DNA of 64,000 nt from Roseovarius sp. (GCA_029212365.1 JARGOC010000001.1:1-64000), one strand, 5' to 3'; positions 8,792 through 17,654 are shown, numbered from the stretch's first letter. Numbers and translations are program-made. The notes: generated by a model not told the origin, from the letters alone.

Positions 8792-9592
8792 TTACTTGGG
8801 GCTGATTTTGTTCATCCAGGCGGCTGTCAGCACAAACAGCACGGAGACGACCAGCAGGATGGTTGAGACGGCATTGACCGCAGGCGTCACACCAAGCCGC
8901 ATCATGCCGAACATGTAGATCGGCAGCGTGGTAGAACTGGGTCCGGCCAGAAACAGCGAGATCACAAAGTCATCCAGCGAGACGATGAATGCCAGAATGA
9001 ACCCTGCGAAGATGGCAGGCCACAGCAACGGCAGTGTCACCGCAAAGAACGTGCGGCGCGGATTTGCGAACAGATCATTGGCAGCCTGTTCCAACGTGAT
9101 GTCCATTGTGTCCATTCGCGCTTTAATTGTGATAAAGGCGAAAGGGATGCAGAACACCGTATGCGCAGCGATCAAGCCAATCATACCCAGCGGAATGCCC
9201 ACTGATATGAAAAAGATCAGCGTGGCCACCGCTGTCACGATCTCTGGCACCACCAGGGGGAAGGACAGGAAGGGCACCATCATGCCCTGCCCCCGCAACG
9301 GCCTGCCGCGAAATCCAAGGGCTGCAAGCGTGGCCAGTGTTGTGGCCAGAAACGCCGATGTGCTGGCCACGATCAACGAATTGGCCGCAGCTGCGCGGAA
9401 CTGATCGGATTGGATCACTTCGGCATACCACCGCAAAGAGAAACCTTCCCAGATCGTCGCCATCCGCCCGCCGTTGAACGAGAACGCGATCAACACGATC
9501 AACGGGATATAGAGGTAGACGTAAAGCGCCACCGCCGCCGCGGACAATCCGCGAAATCGCCATGGCAGTGATTGAAATCCCTGGCTTTTCAT
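8792..9592 (-). CDS. PotC-like ABC transporter permease
   Basis: A 266-residue inner-membrane permease with about six transmembrane segments. The cytoplasmic EAA loop is around EQAANDLFANPRRTFFAVTLPLLWPAI (near residues 155-180). I start it at the ATG at 9592, which overlaps the stop of the other permease gene (ATGA at 9589-9592). The frame is open for about 70 codons further, but that segment overlaps the upstream gene and is unlike a permease N-terminus. It forms the channel with the PotB-like subunit and is driven by the PotA-like ATPase. Confidence 0.92.
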   Translation of the reverse strand: MKSQGFQSLPWRFRGLSAAAVALYVYLYIPLIVLIAFSFNGGRMATIWEGFSLRWYAEVIQSDQFRAAAANSLIVASTSAFLATTLATLAALGFRGRPLRGQGMMVPFLSFPLVVPEIVTAVATLIFFISVGIPLGMIGLIAAHTVFCIPFAFITIKARMDTMDITLEQAANDLFANPRRTFFAVTLPLLWPAIFAGFILAFIVSLDDFVISLFLAGPSSTTLPIYMFGMMRLGVTPAVNAVSTILLVVSVLFVLTAAWMNKISPK

Positions 9593-10482
9593 GGCGCGAC
9601 CCTCTGGCGGTGGCGTAACAGGAGGGCGCGCAGCAGGGCTGCCAGAACGACCATCAGAAGCAGAACAAAGGCCAGTGCGGCCCCGAAAGGCCAATTGCGC
9701 GCGGCGGCAAACTGCGCCTCGATCAGATTGCCGATCATCAGCGACTTTGACCCGCCCAGCAGCACCGGCGTCACGTAAGACCCAAGGCCGGGGATAAAGA
9801 CCAACAGGCAACCCGCGATGATGCCGCCTTTGACGCCTGGAATGATCACATGCATCAGCACCTGCACCCGGTTGGCGCCCAGATCAAAGGCGGCCTCGAC
9901 CAGCGAGAAATCGAATTTTTCCATCGCGGCATAGATCGGCAGCACCATCAGCGGCAGAAAAGAATAGGTCAGACCAATGGCAATCGCGGTGTTGGAATAG
10001 AGGATATTCAACGGCTCGGAGGTGATCCAAAGACCCATCAGCGCCTGATCCAGCAACCCGTTGGCGCGCAGCAACAGCAACCAGGCATAATTGCGCACCA
10101 GTAGGTTCACCCAGAACGGCAGTGACAGGAAAAAGATCAACAATGCACGGCGACCCGGCTCTTGCATGGCGACATACATCGCAGTGGGAAAACCCACCAC
10201 AAAGGTTGCCAAGACCGTGAACCCCGCCAGCAGGATCGAGCGCAGATAGATCTGCATGTAGTCGCTGTTAAAAGACATCTCGCCGAGCAGGTTCTCTTCG
10301 TAGAAGAACTGCGTGTAGGCGACTGTGGTGAACCGGCCCCAGACCACACCGCCGTCCGGCGCACGTTCGACCAAAGACACAAAGACCATGATCAACATCG
10401 GCCCACCCATCAGGATCGCGATGAACAGTATCGCGGGCGCGGCCAACCTATATCGTCGTTGCTGCTGGGCCAGGGCGCTCAC
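9589..10482 (-). CDS. PotB-like ABC transporter permease
   Basis: A membrane permease of about 297 residues with six hydrophobic segments. The EAA loop is VEAAFDLGANRVQVLMHVIIPGVKGGI, whose E-A-A...G pattern docks the ATPase. A GTG at 10482 overlaps the ATPase stop codon by 4 nt (GTGA) and gives the start [13 protein letters not shown]. An in-frame ATG five codons upstream (10497) is an alternative. Second gene of the potABCD-ggt-iclR operon. Partners are the PotC-like permease and the PotD-like binding protein. Confidence 0.92.
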   Translation of the reverse strand: MSALAQQQRRYRLAAPAILFIAILMGGPMLIMVFVSLVERAPDGGVVWGRFTTVAYTQFFYEENLLGEMSFNSDYMQIYLRSILLAGFTVLATFVVGFPTAMYVAMQEPGRRALLIFFLSLPFWVNLLVRNYAWLLLLRANGLLDQALMGLWITSEPLNILYSNTAIAIGLTYSFLPLMVLPIYAAMEKFDFSLVEAAFDLGANRVQVLMHVIIPGVKGGIIAGCLLVFIPGLGSYVTPVLLGGSKSLMIGNLIEAQFAAARNWPFGAALAFVLLLMVVLAALLRALLLRHRQRVAP

Positions 10483-11513
10483 CGGTCCAGCACCCAAAGC
10501 TGGTTGGGATCAAAGGCAACTGACACCAGATCACCAATGCTGATGCCAGAGACCGACGCGCTGGGTTGCTGGATTTGCACCGTACCGCTGCCATCGTTTA
10601 GCGTCACGCCAAATCGCGTTGCGGCACCGGAATACACAAGATCATTGACCACGCCACTTAGCGGTCCGTCTGTGTCAATCTTGAGCGCCTCGGGCCGGAT
10701 CATCACCTGCGCTTCCGCCGCGCCGGGCACACCCAGATCGGTGCCGCCGGACAGATACAGACGCCCACCCGCACCGGGCTCAGCGGGCAACAGGTTCGAA
10801 TCTCCGATAAAGCCTGCAACGAAGGGCGTGGCGGGGCGATCATAGATGTCGCTGGGCGGGCCAACCTGCTCCAGACGGCCCTGCTGCATGACCGCGATGC
10901 GGTCCGACATGGCCAGCGCCTCTTCCTGATCATGAGTGACAAAGACAAAAGTCGTCCCGGTTTCCTGCTGGATGCGCTTCAGTTCGCCCTGCATTTCCTT
11001 GCGCAACTTATAATCCAGTGCCGACAGCGGTTCGTCCAGCAACAGCAACCTTGGCTTGCAGGCAAGCGCGCGCGCAAGAGCCACGCGTTGTTGCTGCCCG
11101 CCAGACAAATCAGATGGCATCCGGTCGACAAAGGCTTCAAGCCGCACCAGCGCCAGCGCGTCGTGCGCGGCCTTGTGGCGGGCGGCTCTGGACATGCCGC
11201 GCATCTTGAGCCCAAAAGTCACATTGCGCAGAATGGACAGGTGCGGAAACAGCGCGTAGTTCTGAAACACCGTGTTCACGGGCCGCTTCCAGGGGGGTAT
11301 CCGAACGATGTCCTGACCGTCCAGCAGCACCTTGCCTTGGGTGGGGACTTCGAACCCGGCCAACACGCGTAGCAGAGTGGTCTTACCGCAGCCGGAAGGG
11401 CCGAGCAGGGTGAAGAATTCATTCTCCTGAATGGGCAGAACAACGTTGTTCAACACCTTCACATCTGTCCCGGCATATTGATGGGACACCGCCTGTACGG
11501 TCAAAAAGCTCAA
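10479..11513 (-). CDS. PotA-like ABC transporter ATP-binding protein
   Basis: A 344-residue ATPase that powers the adjacent permeases. Walker A is [10 protein letters not shown] (residues 38-47), the signature is [10 protein letters not shown], Walker B is [12 protein letters not shown] and the switch His lies in [12 protein letters not shown]-terminal TOBE-type domain occupies about residues 260-344. I prefer the TTG at 11513, which follows a GGAG site, over the ATG at 11552, which lies inside the operator-like repeat and has no ribosome-binding site. It is the first gene of a six-gene operon ending with iclR and is transcribed divergently from the P1 peptidase gene. Confidence 0.93.
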   Translation of the reverse strand: MSFLTVQAVSHQYAGTDVKVLNNVVLPIQENEFFTLLGPSGCGKTTLLRVLAGFEVPTQGKVLLDGQDIVRIPPWKRPVNTVFQNYALFPHLSILRNVTFGLKMRGMSRAARHKAAHDALALVRLEAFVDRMPSDLSGGQQQRVALARALACKPRLLLLDEPLSALDYKLRKEMQGELKRIQQETGTTFVFVTHDQEEALAMSDRIAVMQQGRLEQVGPPSDIYDRPATPFVAGFIGDSNLLPAEPGAGGRLYLSGGTDLGVPGAAEAQVMIRPEALKIDTDGPLSGVVNDLVYSGAATRFGVTLNDGSGTVQIQQPSASVSGISIGDLVSVAFDPNQLWVLDR

Positions 11514-11530
11514 TCTGATCTCCGTCAAAT

Positions 11531-11569
11531 ATAATTGCAATGCGATTATCATATTTGTATTGCAATTAT
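11531..11569. promoter_or_regulatory. Perfect inverted repeat in the divergent pot/peptidase promoter region
   Basis: ATAATTGCAAT at 11531-11541 is repeated as its exact complement ATTGCAATTAT at 11559-11569. Each arm contains the self-complementary core ATTGCAAT, and the core centres are about 28 bp apart. A further 12-bp palindrome (ATTTGATCAAAT) is at 11590-11601. The DNA is strongly AT-rich compared with its surroundings. Its place between potA and the P1 peptidase gene makes it a good candidate operator, probably for the IclR protein encoded at the end of the operon. The repeat is directly seen; the binding protein is inferred. Confidence 0.6.
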
Positions 11570-11619
11570 GTTCATGTGAGTCAATAAATATTTGATCAAA
11601 TTAATATTGAGGCGGCTAA

Positions 11620-12594
11620 ATGCGAAATCTCATCACCGATGTACCCGGCATACGCGTTGGAAATGCACAGAACAGAAAAGTGCGAACCGGCGTAACAGTT
11701 GTGCTGCCCGAGGGGGGCGCCGTTTGCGCAGTCGATGTGCGTGGCGGTGCGCCCGGCACCCGCGAGACCGACCTGCTCGACCCATCATGCATGTCGGAAC
11801 GCTCTGACGGAATCGCCTTGGCGGGCGGCTCGCTCTTTGGGCTTGATGCCGCGGGCGGGCTGATGCACTGGCTGCGGCGCAAGGGCCATGGCGGCAAGTT
11901 TCTCGACGCCACGATTCCGTCGGTGCCTGCTGCAATCGTCTTTGACCTGCACAACGAAGGCGACAAAAGCTGGACGGATGAACGGCTGTATTTTGATCTG
12001 GCAACCGAAGCCGCAGATGCCGCGGGCAAGGACTTCGCCATGGGCACCGAAGGGGCTGGTACTGGCACGACAGCGGGCGAAATCAAAGGTGGTCTGGGCA
12101 GCGCGTCGCAAAAACTAGACAGCGGTGCGACCGTCGGAGCTCTGGTGGTGGTCAACTGCTTTGGGCAGGCGGTCATCCCCGGCAGCAAACGCTTCTGGGC
12201 CGCAGATTTCGAACGCGGCGGAGAGTTTGGCGGTTGCACGGACCTTCCGCCCCCTGCCCCGGTCAAGACGGAGATTCCGGAATTTGCCGAGGCAGGGCTG
12301 AACACCACACTGGCCGTCATCGCAACTGATCTGACGTTGACCAAAGCGCAGGCCAAGCGCATCGCCATGGTCGCTCAGGACGGGTTGGCCCGCGCTATTC
12401 ACCCGGTGCATACGCCCTTTGATGGGGACGTGATCTTTTGCATTTCAACCGGCAAACAGGAGATGGAGGCCAAAGAAGTCGAGGTCACCCTACTGGCGAT
12501 GGCGGCCGTGGAATGCCTCGCGCGTGCCACCGCACGTGGCGTCTATGAAGCCACCGAACTTGGTCCTTATCCACCCTACAGGAGCCTTAAATGA
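11620..12594 (+). CDS. P1-family (DmpA/BapA-like) peptidase
   Basis: A 324-residue self-processing aminopeptidase-family protein. The expected autocleavage site is between N228 and T229 in GLNTTLAVIATD, with the new N-terminal Thr as nucleophile. The N-terminal ITDVPGIRVGNA and GGAPGTRETDLL segments are characteristic of the family. Relatives release N-terminal D-residues or beta-amino acids from short peptides and amides. It has no signal peptide. A GAGGCGG ribosome-binding site precedes the ATG. It is divergent from potABCD-ggt-iclR and coupled by ATGA to the downstream esterase gene, which suggests joint breakdown of an amide or peptide imported by the ABC transporter. Substrate unknown. 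Confidence 0.9.
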   Translation: MRNLITDVPGIRVGNAQNRKVRTGVTVVLPEGGAVCAVDVRGGAPGTRETDLLDPSCMSERSDGIALAGGSLFGLDAAGGLMHWLRRKGHGGKFLDATIPSVPAAIVFDLHNEGDKSWTDERLYFDLATEAADAAGKDFAMGTEGAGTGTTAGEIKGGLGSASQKLDSGATVGALVVVNCFGQAVIPGSKRFWAADFERGGEFGGCTDLPPPAPVKTEIPEFAEAGLNTTLAVIATDLTLTKAQAKRIAMVAQDGLARAIHPVHTPFDGDVIFCISTGKQEMEAKEVEVTLLAMAAVECLARATARGVYEATELGPYPPYRSLK

Positions 12595-13526
12595 ACCATC
12601 CCATCGATCGCGAGGCCGTGCAGTTTCTAAAGGACGAAGCCGCTCTGAAAAAACACGCTGCACAGCACGAGGAACCGACGTTGGAGGGCGGGCGCGCCGG
12701 CTACCGTGAGGGATATCGTGCGCGTGGTCCACAGCCCATTGGTGACGTTCCAACGCGGGATATCTCACTGCCTACCGGGGCCAAGATGCGGCTGTATACA
12801 CCAGTGAAACAGACAAGCGATGCCTTGGTGATCTATGCCCATGGTGGCGGTTTTGTCCTTGGCTGCATAGACACGTATGATCTGCAATCGCGCTGGCTGG
12901 TAGAACAAACGGGACAGCGCATCATCAGTCTGGACTACCGGCTCGCGCCGGAACACTTTTTTCCTGCTGCCTTCGATGATGCAGTCGCGGCCTACGATCA
13001 TGTCCTGACAGAGTCCTTGGCCACACCTGATCAGATCGTGCTGACCGGTGATAGTGCGGGTGGCTGCCTGTGTCTTGCCACGGCGCTGCAAGCCACCAAC
13101 AACGGACAGACGCCCGCGCGGGTCGTGGCCTTATATCCCGTGACCGACATGACCAAACCGCGCGGGGATCAGCCGTTGACCGGATCAATGAAGGACTTTG
13201 CGACCGGGTATTATCTAGAGGCGCTGGAGATGCAGTGGTTCCGCGAACAATACCTGCCCGACCCGGCGATGGCCACCGATTGGCGCGCATCCGTCATGTT
13301 TGCCAAAGACCTAAGTGGCATGCCCCCCACCTGGATTGTCAATGCGCGGGCTGATCCGCTGTTCGATCAAGGCCGTGACTTTGCCAACAAGCTGGGTGCT
13401 GCCGGTGTAGAAGTAACCCATCAGGTGCATGAAAAGGTACTGCATAACTTCATGGAACACGTCAGTTTTTCACCCTCAGCTCGCAAAGCGGCCGCTGCGA
13501 TTGTCGAGGCGTTGACTCTACGTTGA
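12591..13526 (+). CDS. Alpha/beta hydrolase, HSL-type carboxylesterase family
   Basis: A 311-residue alpha/beta hydrolase of the hormone-sensitive-lipase group. The oxyanion-hole motif is HGGGF (84-88) and the nucleophile Ser155 is in GDSAGG. A probable catalytic Asp is in NARADPLFDQG and the His in VLHNFMEH near the C-terminus. It hydrolyses esters or possibly amides of small molecules in the cytoplasm. The start overlaps the P1 peptidase stop by 4 nt, so the two are co-translated. This partnership suggests it works on the same compound or its product. It converges with hyuA, with an IS6 relic between them. Confidence 0.92.
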   Translation: MNHPIDREAVQFLKDEAALKKHAAQHEEPTLEGGRAGYREGYRARGPQPIGDVPTRDISLPTGAKMRLYTPVKQTSDALVIYAHGGGFVLGCIDTYDLQSRWLVEQTGQRIISLDYRLAPEHFFPAAFDDAVAAYDHVLTESLATPDQIVLTGDSAGGCLCLATALQATNNGQTPARVVALYPVTDMTKPRGDQPLTGSMKDFATGYYLEALEMQWFREQYLPDPAMATDWRASVMFAKDLSGMPPTWIVNARADPLFDQGRDFANKLGAAGVEVTHQVHEKVLHNFMEHVSFSPSARKAAAAIVEALTLR

Positions 13527-13542
13527 GCTAAGCACCACATCC

Positions 13543-13569
13543 AAAAAAAACCCGAAACCACTCTTTCGG
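13543..13569 (-). terminator. Rho-independent terminator, minus strand
   Basis: On the minus strand, CCGAAA (13569-13564) pairs with TTTCGG (13557-13552) around a 6-nt loop and is followed by GTTTTTTTT. This is a textbook intrinsic terminator for transcripts coming from hyuA. It now lies on the far side of the IS6 remnant, which fits that element having landed between the original end of hyuA and its terminator. Confidence 0.7.
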
Positions 13570-13570
13570 A

Positions 13571-13866
13571 GGTGTTGTCACGTTAACTCACCGAATTTGC
13601 ACATTGGCATGCCGTTCTTGCATCATGCAACGTTTGCGGCATCATTCCATGCTTCGAGCCGATGATATCGGATGGTGAGGGCTGAACGACAGAGGGCTGG
13701 GACGGAGAAACGATTTCGGGTTGAGGAATGAATGGAAACGAAGCGTTGCAATGCACCCGGCGATCGGAAACGCTGCATCACTCGCTCTCGTTTTCGAAAG
13801 GGCAGATGGCTGTTTTCAGCGCGGTTGTTGAGCCAGCAACACCAGACTAGTTAACGTGACAGCACC
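13571..13866 (-). mobile_element. Internally deleted IS6-family element with both terminal repeats
   Basis: GGTGTTGTCACGTTAACT at 13571-13588 is matched, with one difference, by the complement of 13849-13866 (GGTGCTGTCACGTTAACT). Between them, on the minus strand, lies an in-frame C-terminal piece of an IS6-family transposase ending in TGA at 13623. The N-terminal and most of the catalytic part are deleted. The result is a 296-bp non-autonomous, MITE-like unit. The 8-bp flanks (ctttcgga and gcccagaa) are not duplicates, so rearrangement or deletion accompanied or followed insertion. The right repeat supplies the last codons and stop of hyuA. Confidence 0.85.
13623..13835 (-). pseudogene. IS6-family transposase, C-terminal remnant
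   Basis: Seventy codons in one uninterrupted frame read as the C-terminus of an IS6-family transposase. They include NNRAENSHLPFRKRERVM followed by QRFRSPGALQRFVSIHS and a typical SALTIRYHRLEAWN tail, then TGA. The Glu of the DDE triad is probably in the RAEN segment. There is no start codon and the first three quarters of the gene are missing, so it is a deletion derivative and not a functional gene. The clean frame suggests the deletion is fairly recent. Confidence 0.85.
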
Positions 13867-15847
13867 GCCCAGAAGCTTCGACCGTGATCTCTGCTTCCAG
13901 GAAAACTTCGCGAGCCTCGGCCTCTGCCCGACGAATATCGCGTGTGGTACTCACATGTATATCCTCGGCACCGGCAGTGGTGGCCTCGGTGCGCGCTTGC
14001 CTTTCCAACGTGGTTTGCAATGCATTCATCGCCTCTTGGGCATCAGTGTAATCTTCTGGGCCACTGTCCAGATGCACGCGGTATCGCCCTTCGCTGAGTG
14101 CAGTTACCGTCCCGCTGCGCCGGATCGTGACACGGCCCACTACGGCGCCAATCGCATTGGCCACTCCAGCATGTTCCGGCAAAATCATCTGGCATCCCAG
14201 CCGCTCACCAACCGCCGGGTAATAGGTGGCGGCCGACGCACCCAACCCGATCACAGGCACATTGATACCCGCTTCCAGCCGGATCAGGCCTTTGTGACCA
14301 TCCAGACCTCGCTGCATCAAAACGTGACGGGCCAATTCGGATGCAGGCAGTCCAAACGGGTGTTCTTCTTCGGAAAAAGCAGTCTCTAATAAGGCTAAAC
14401 TGGTCTGATAGGTCATCTGATCCACGATCATTTGCGCCATCATTAGTGGCCCATCTGCCAAACGATCACCCGAGCCTGTGCGCTTGCGTGCCAAAAGTGT
14501 CAGCGCCTTTTCGGCCGCCTCACCACTCCAGACATCCAGATGTCCAAGAACGTGGCTTGCATCCGACGGGGTAGAGCCTGCCACCTGAACCAGACCCTGT
14601 TTCACCAGCCGCCGAAGGGCTGCCACCTCAATGCGTGTCTTTAGAACTTTGGCCACAGGGTGCACGTCGCCACCGATCCGCTCCAGCAGAGCGGCATCCT
14701 TGTCTTGCAAACCGCCCGCGTCGATCCCCGGCACAGCACGCACGAACCGAGCATCATACTCACCCGGCGTATCGCTGCGCAGTTGCTCGTCCAGCACGCG
14801 GTGCACCATGTCACCCGCCTCATGGGCAATCAGGCTGACAGGCACCAAACGGCGCGGGCCAAGGGTAATGCCGCCCATCAACCCCGCGTCATTCACATGC
14901 ACTTCGCTGTCACCTCCCAGCCCGGTGGTGCGCATTGCCACGGCCTCCACCATCGTGCGCCACGGGCCGACCTGCGCACCAGCCGGGTCAATCGTCGGCT
15001 TGCCCCCCCTGAGAACCGCCACATCCGTGGTTGTGCCCCCAATGTCAGATACCAGCGCGTGGTCCGCACCGGTCATCCAGCGTGCGCCAACAATGCTGGC
15101 CGCAGGGCCGCTCAGGATTGTTTCAATTGGCCGCTCTCGGGCTTGATCTGCCGATATCAGCGCGCCGTCGCCGCGCACCACCATCAGCGGGGCATTGATG
15201 CCCAATTCACTCAGCTTACCTTCTGCCTTGTCGATCAGCCGGGTGATCATCCCGATCAAGCGCGCATTCAATACCGCGGTTAGCGCGCGCTTTGGCCCGT
15301 TCAACTTGGCAGACAGATGGTGCGAACACGATACAGGGCGCCCGGTCACATCACGGATCATCTCCATTGCTGTCAATTCGTGGGCGGGGTTGCGTGTGGC
15401 AAATTGTGAGGCGACAGCAAAGGCAGATATGCCCAAATCAGTGTCTAACCATGCCGAAAGCGCCCCAATATCCAACGGTTTGGCTTCGCCGCCCGCGTGG
15501 TTGTGCCCGCCGCCTATCACCAGTGTAGGGTCGCCCCCCAATGCCTCACGCAATCCATGCCCGTCCAGATCGCGCTCTCGAAAACCTATATAGACCAATC
15601 CGACACGCCCGCCCTGGCCTTCGACCAACGCATTGGTAGCCAAGGTAGTGGAAAGGGATGCTAAACCGATATCAGCCACATCAACGCCGCTGCTGGCCAA
15701 CACGGCCTCAACTGCGCCACCGATACCGATGGCCAGATCATGTCGCGTGGTCAAGGATTTGGCCGAGGCGATAACTTCTCGCTCGTCCTGGATCAGAACC
15801 GCATCGGTGTATGTCCCACCGGTATCAACCCCCAAAAGCAAAGCCAT
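13847..15847 (-). CDS. Hydantoinase/oxoprolinase HyuA-family protein, 3' end altered by IS6 repeat
   Basis: A 666-residue ATP-dependent amidohydrolase-family protein with the ATP-binding start LLLGVDTGGTYTDAVLI (DTGGTYTD at 8-15) and the internal SDIGGTTTDVAVLRGG motif. Family members open hydantoin or 5-oxoproline rings, usually with a HyuB partner. No hyuB is present here. The ATG at 15847 follows AAGGGG and matches the family N-terminus; an ATG six codons upstream is possible. The last six residues (RCCHVN) and the stop codon are encoded by the terminal repeat of the IS6 remnant, so the native C-terminus has been replaced. It lies 45 nt after queG on the same strand. Confidence 0.88.
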   Translation of the reverse strand: MALLLGVDTGGTYTDAVLIQDEREVIASAKSLTTRHDLAIGIGGAVEAVLASSGVDVADIGLASLSTTLATNALVEGQGGRVGLVYIGFRERDLDGHGLREALGGDPTLVIGGGHNHAGGEAKPLDIGALSAWLDTDLGISAFAVASQFATRNPAHELTAMEMIRDVTGRPVSCSHHLSAKLNGPKRALTAVLNARLIGMITRLIDKAEGKLSELGINAPLMVVRGDGALISADQARERPIETILSGPAASIVGARWMTGADHALVSDIGGTTTDVAVLRGGKPTIDPAGAQVGPWRTMVEAVAMRTTGLGGDSEVHVNDAGLMGGITLGPRRLVPVSLIAHEAGDMVHRVLDEQLRSDTPGEYDARFVRAVPGIDAGGLQDKDAALLERIGGDVHPVAKVLKTRIEVAALRRLVKQGLVQVAGSTPSDASHVLGHLDVWSGEAAEKALTLLARKRTGSGDRLADGPLMMAQMIVDQMTYQTSLALLETAFSEEEHPFGLPASELARHVLMQRGLDGHKGLIRLEAGINVPVIGLGASAATYYPAVGERLGCQMILPEHAGVANAIGAVVGRVTIRRSGTVTALSEGRYRVHLDSGPEDYTDAQEAMNALQTTLERQARTEATTAGAEDIHVSTTRDIRRAEAEAREVFLEAEITVEASGRCCHVN

Positions 15848-15892
15848 GCTTTGTCGCCCCTTCATCCATTCCCGAAGGGGTGTAGCGGGTTT

Positions 15893-16948
15893 TCAGGGTT
15901 GGTCCAGCCTGTTTGCGCCATCCCGAAGTCGCAGGGATGCCCATCGCGCAGCGTCAGCAACAGTATCATCCGGGTCATCACACAAGCCCTGTGCCACGCC
16001 GCGCAAAGCCGCATGACCAGAATTCCCGATTGCGTACAATACATTGCGCACAAATCTATTGCGCCCAATTCGCTTGACCGGTGAGCCTGAAAACAGCGCC
16101 CGGAATGCAACATCATCCAACAGCGCCAATTCAGCCAACTTCGGCGCATTCAGATCCTCGCGCGCATGGTATTTTACCTCGCGTGCTTCAGCCGCAAATT
16201 TGTTCCACGGACAGACCGCCAGACAATCATCGCAGCCATATATCCGGTTTCCCATCAGGACGCGCAGCTCTTCGTCAACTGGTCCGTGATGTTCGATCGT
16301 CAGATAGGAAATGCACCGCCGGGCGTCCAACTGATACGGCGCAGGAAATGCCTTGGTTGGACACACATCCAGACAGGCACGACAATTGCCGCAATGGTCG
16401 TTTTCCGCCGGATCAGAGTCTAATTCCAGTGTTGTAAACACGGACCCAATAAAAAACCAACTGCCCAGATCGCGGCTCACCAAATTGGTGTGTTTGCCTT
16501 GCCAGCCCAATCCGGCCGCCTGCCCCAGGGGTTTCTCGGGTACGGGTGCTGTATCAACAAACACCTTCACCTCGCCTCCCGCTTGGTCAATCAACCAGCG
16601 TGCCAGCCGTTTCAGGCGCTTTTTGACAATGTCATGATAATCCCTGTTGCGCGCATAGACAGAAATACCGCCACGGTCAGGTTGGTCTAACACAGCAAGA
16701 GGGTCGACATCGGGCGTATAGCTCTCGCCCAGCATAATCACCGATTTTGCCTCGGGCCACAAAACCTGCGGCGCACCGCGCCAATGGGTTCGCTCAGCCA
16801 GCCAGCCCATTTGCCCATGATATCCGTTGTCCAGAAACTTATCCAACCGGCCCGGCACCAGAGGTACATCCCAGGGCCGACACACGCGCGCCAGATCAAA
16901 CCCTTCATCAATAGCGCGCGCCACAAGCCTATCTTTCAAAGGGCTCAT
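15893..16948 (-). CDS. queG: Epoxyqueuosine reductase QueG
   Basis: A 351-residue enzyme for the last step of queuosine synthesis, reduction of epoxyqueuosine to queuosine in the tRNA wobble position. Two 4Fe-4S clusters are indicated by [12 protein letters not shown] and CDDCLAVCP, with another cluster Cys in [11 protein letters not shown]. The N-terminal cobalamin-binding domain carries [14 protein letters not shown], and a C-terminal HEAT-like tail follows (about residues 290-351). Full length, cytoplasmic. It lies between gst and hyuA on the same strand with short gaps, so it is probably in one transcript with them. Confidence 0.95.
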   Translation of the reverse strand: MSPLKDRLVARAIDEGFDLARVCRPWDVPLVPGRLDKFLDNGYHGQMGWLAERTHWRGAPQVLWPEAKSVIMLGESYTPDVDPLAVLDQPDRGGISVYARNRDYHDIVKKRLKRLARWLIDQAGGEVKVFVDTAPVPEKPLGQAAGLGWQGKHTNLVSRDLGSWFFIGSVFTTLELDSDPAENDHCGNCRACLDVCPTKAFPAPYQLDARRCISYLTIEHHGPVDEELRVLMGNRIYGCDDCLAVCPWNKFAAEAREVKYHAREDLNAPKLAELALLDDVAFRALFSGSPVKRIGRNRFVRNVLYAIGNSGHAALRGVAQGLCDDPDDTVADAARWASLRLRDGANRLDQP

Positions 16949-16988
16949 GCTTCATCTTTCCAAAAATACTTATTTCGGACCGATAGGA

Positions 16989-17654
16989 TCAAAAATCCAG
17001 ATCTGCATAATGCGCAGGCGGCGGAAAGCCCGAGATCTGATCCGACAGTATTCCTCGGAACGCCGGACGGGATTTTATCTTGGCGTACCAATCTTTCACC
17101 ACGTCTGAGCGGTTCCAATCCACATCCGAGATGTAATCCAATGCGCTCAGATGCGCGGCGGCTGCGAAATCGGCCAAGGTCATCTTGTCTCCCGCCAACC
17201 AGCGGCGATGATCCAGCAGCCAGGTCATGTAATCCAAGTGATACTTGATTGCTCGCGCGCCTGATTTTACATTCTTGCTGTCGGGAAACCCTTGCCCCAT
17301 CACCTTTTTGTTGACCCGCTCATACAATAGTTTTGAGGTCACTTCGGAGTGAAACTTGTCATCAAACCAGCTTACCAAGCGGCGGACTTCATAGCGCCCC
17401 TCAGATGTGCCGGGCATCAACTCGGGCTCTGGATATTTCTCTTCTAGGTATTCGCAGATGGCCGCACTTTCAGCCATAGTAAGCCCGTCGATCTTTAACA
17501 CAGGCACTTTGCCAGCCGGATTTCGGCGCAGAAAATCAGGATGTTCTTCCCAATAGCGCTCTTCAATCAGCTCGCATTCAATTTTCTTTTCCGCCAAACT
17601 CAGGCGCACCTTGCGACAATACGGGGATAACGGAACGTGGTATAATTTGGCCAT
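16989..17654 (-). CDS. Glutathione S-transferase family protein
   Basis: A 221-residue GST with an N-terminal thioredoxin-like domain (about 1-78; YHVPLSPYCRKVRLSLAEKK, PVLKIDG, ESAAICEYLEE) and an all-helical C-terminal domain. The SPYC segment places Ser/Cys near the usual glutathione-activating position. The ATG at 17654 gives the family N-terminus MAKLYHVPLSPYC; a start 13 codons earlier is possible. Neither has a clear ribosome-binding site. It is 40 nt upstream of queG on the same strand. Substrate unknown; detoxification or thiol chemistry is likely. Confidence 0.9.
   Translation of the reverse strand: MAKLYHVPLSPYCRKVRLSLAEKKIECELIEERYWEEHPDFLRRNPAGKVPVLKIDGLTMAESAAICEYLEEKYPEPELMPGTSEGRYEVRRLVSWFDDKFHSEVTSKLLYERVNKKVMGQGFPDSKNVKSGARAIKYHLDYMTWLLDHRRWLAGDKMTLADFAAAAHLSALDYISDVDWNRSDVVKDWYAKIKSRPAFRGILSDQISGFPPPAHYADLDF

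Noticed and set aside
14660..15283. 207-codon open frame antisense to hyuA
   Set aside because: Shadow of hyuA; rich in His, Arg and Gln with no recognisable domain.
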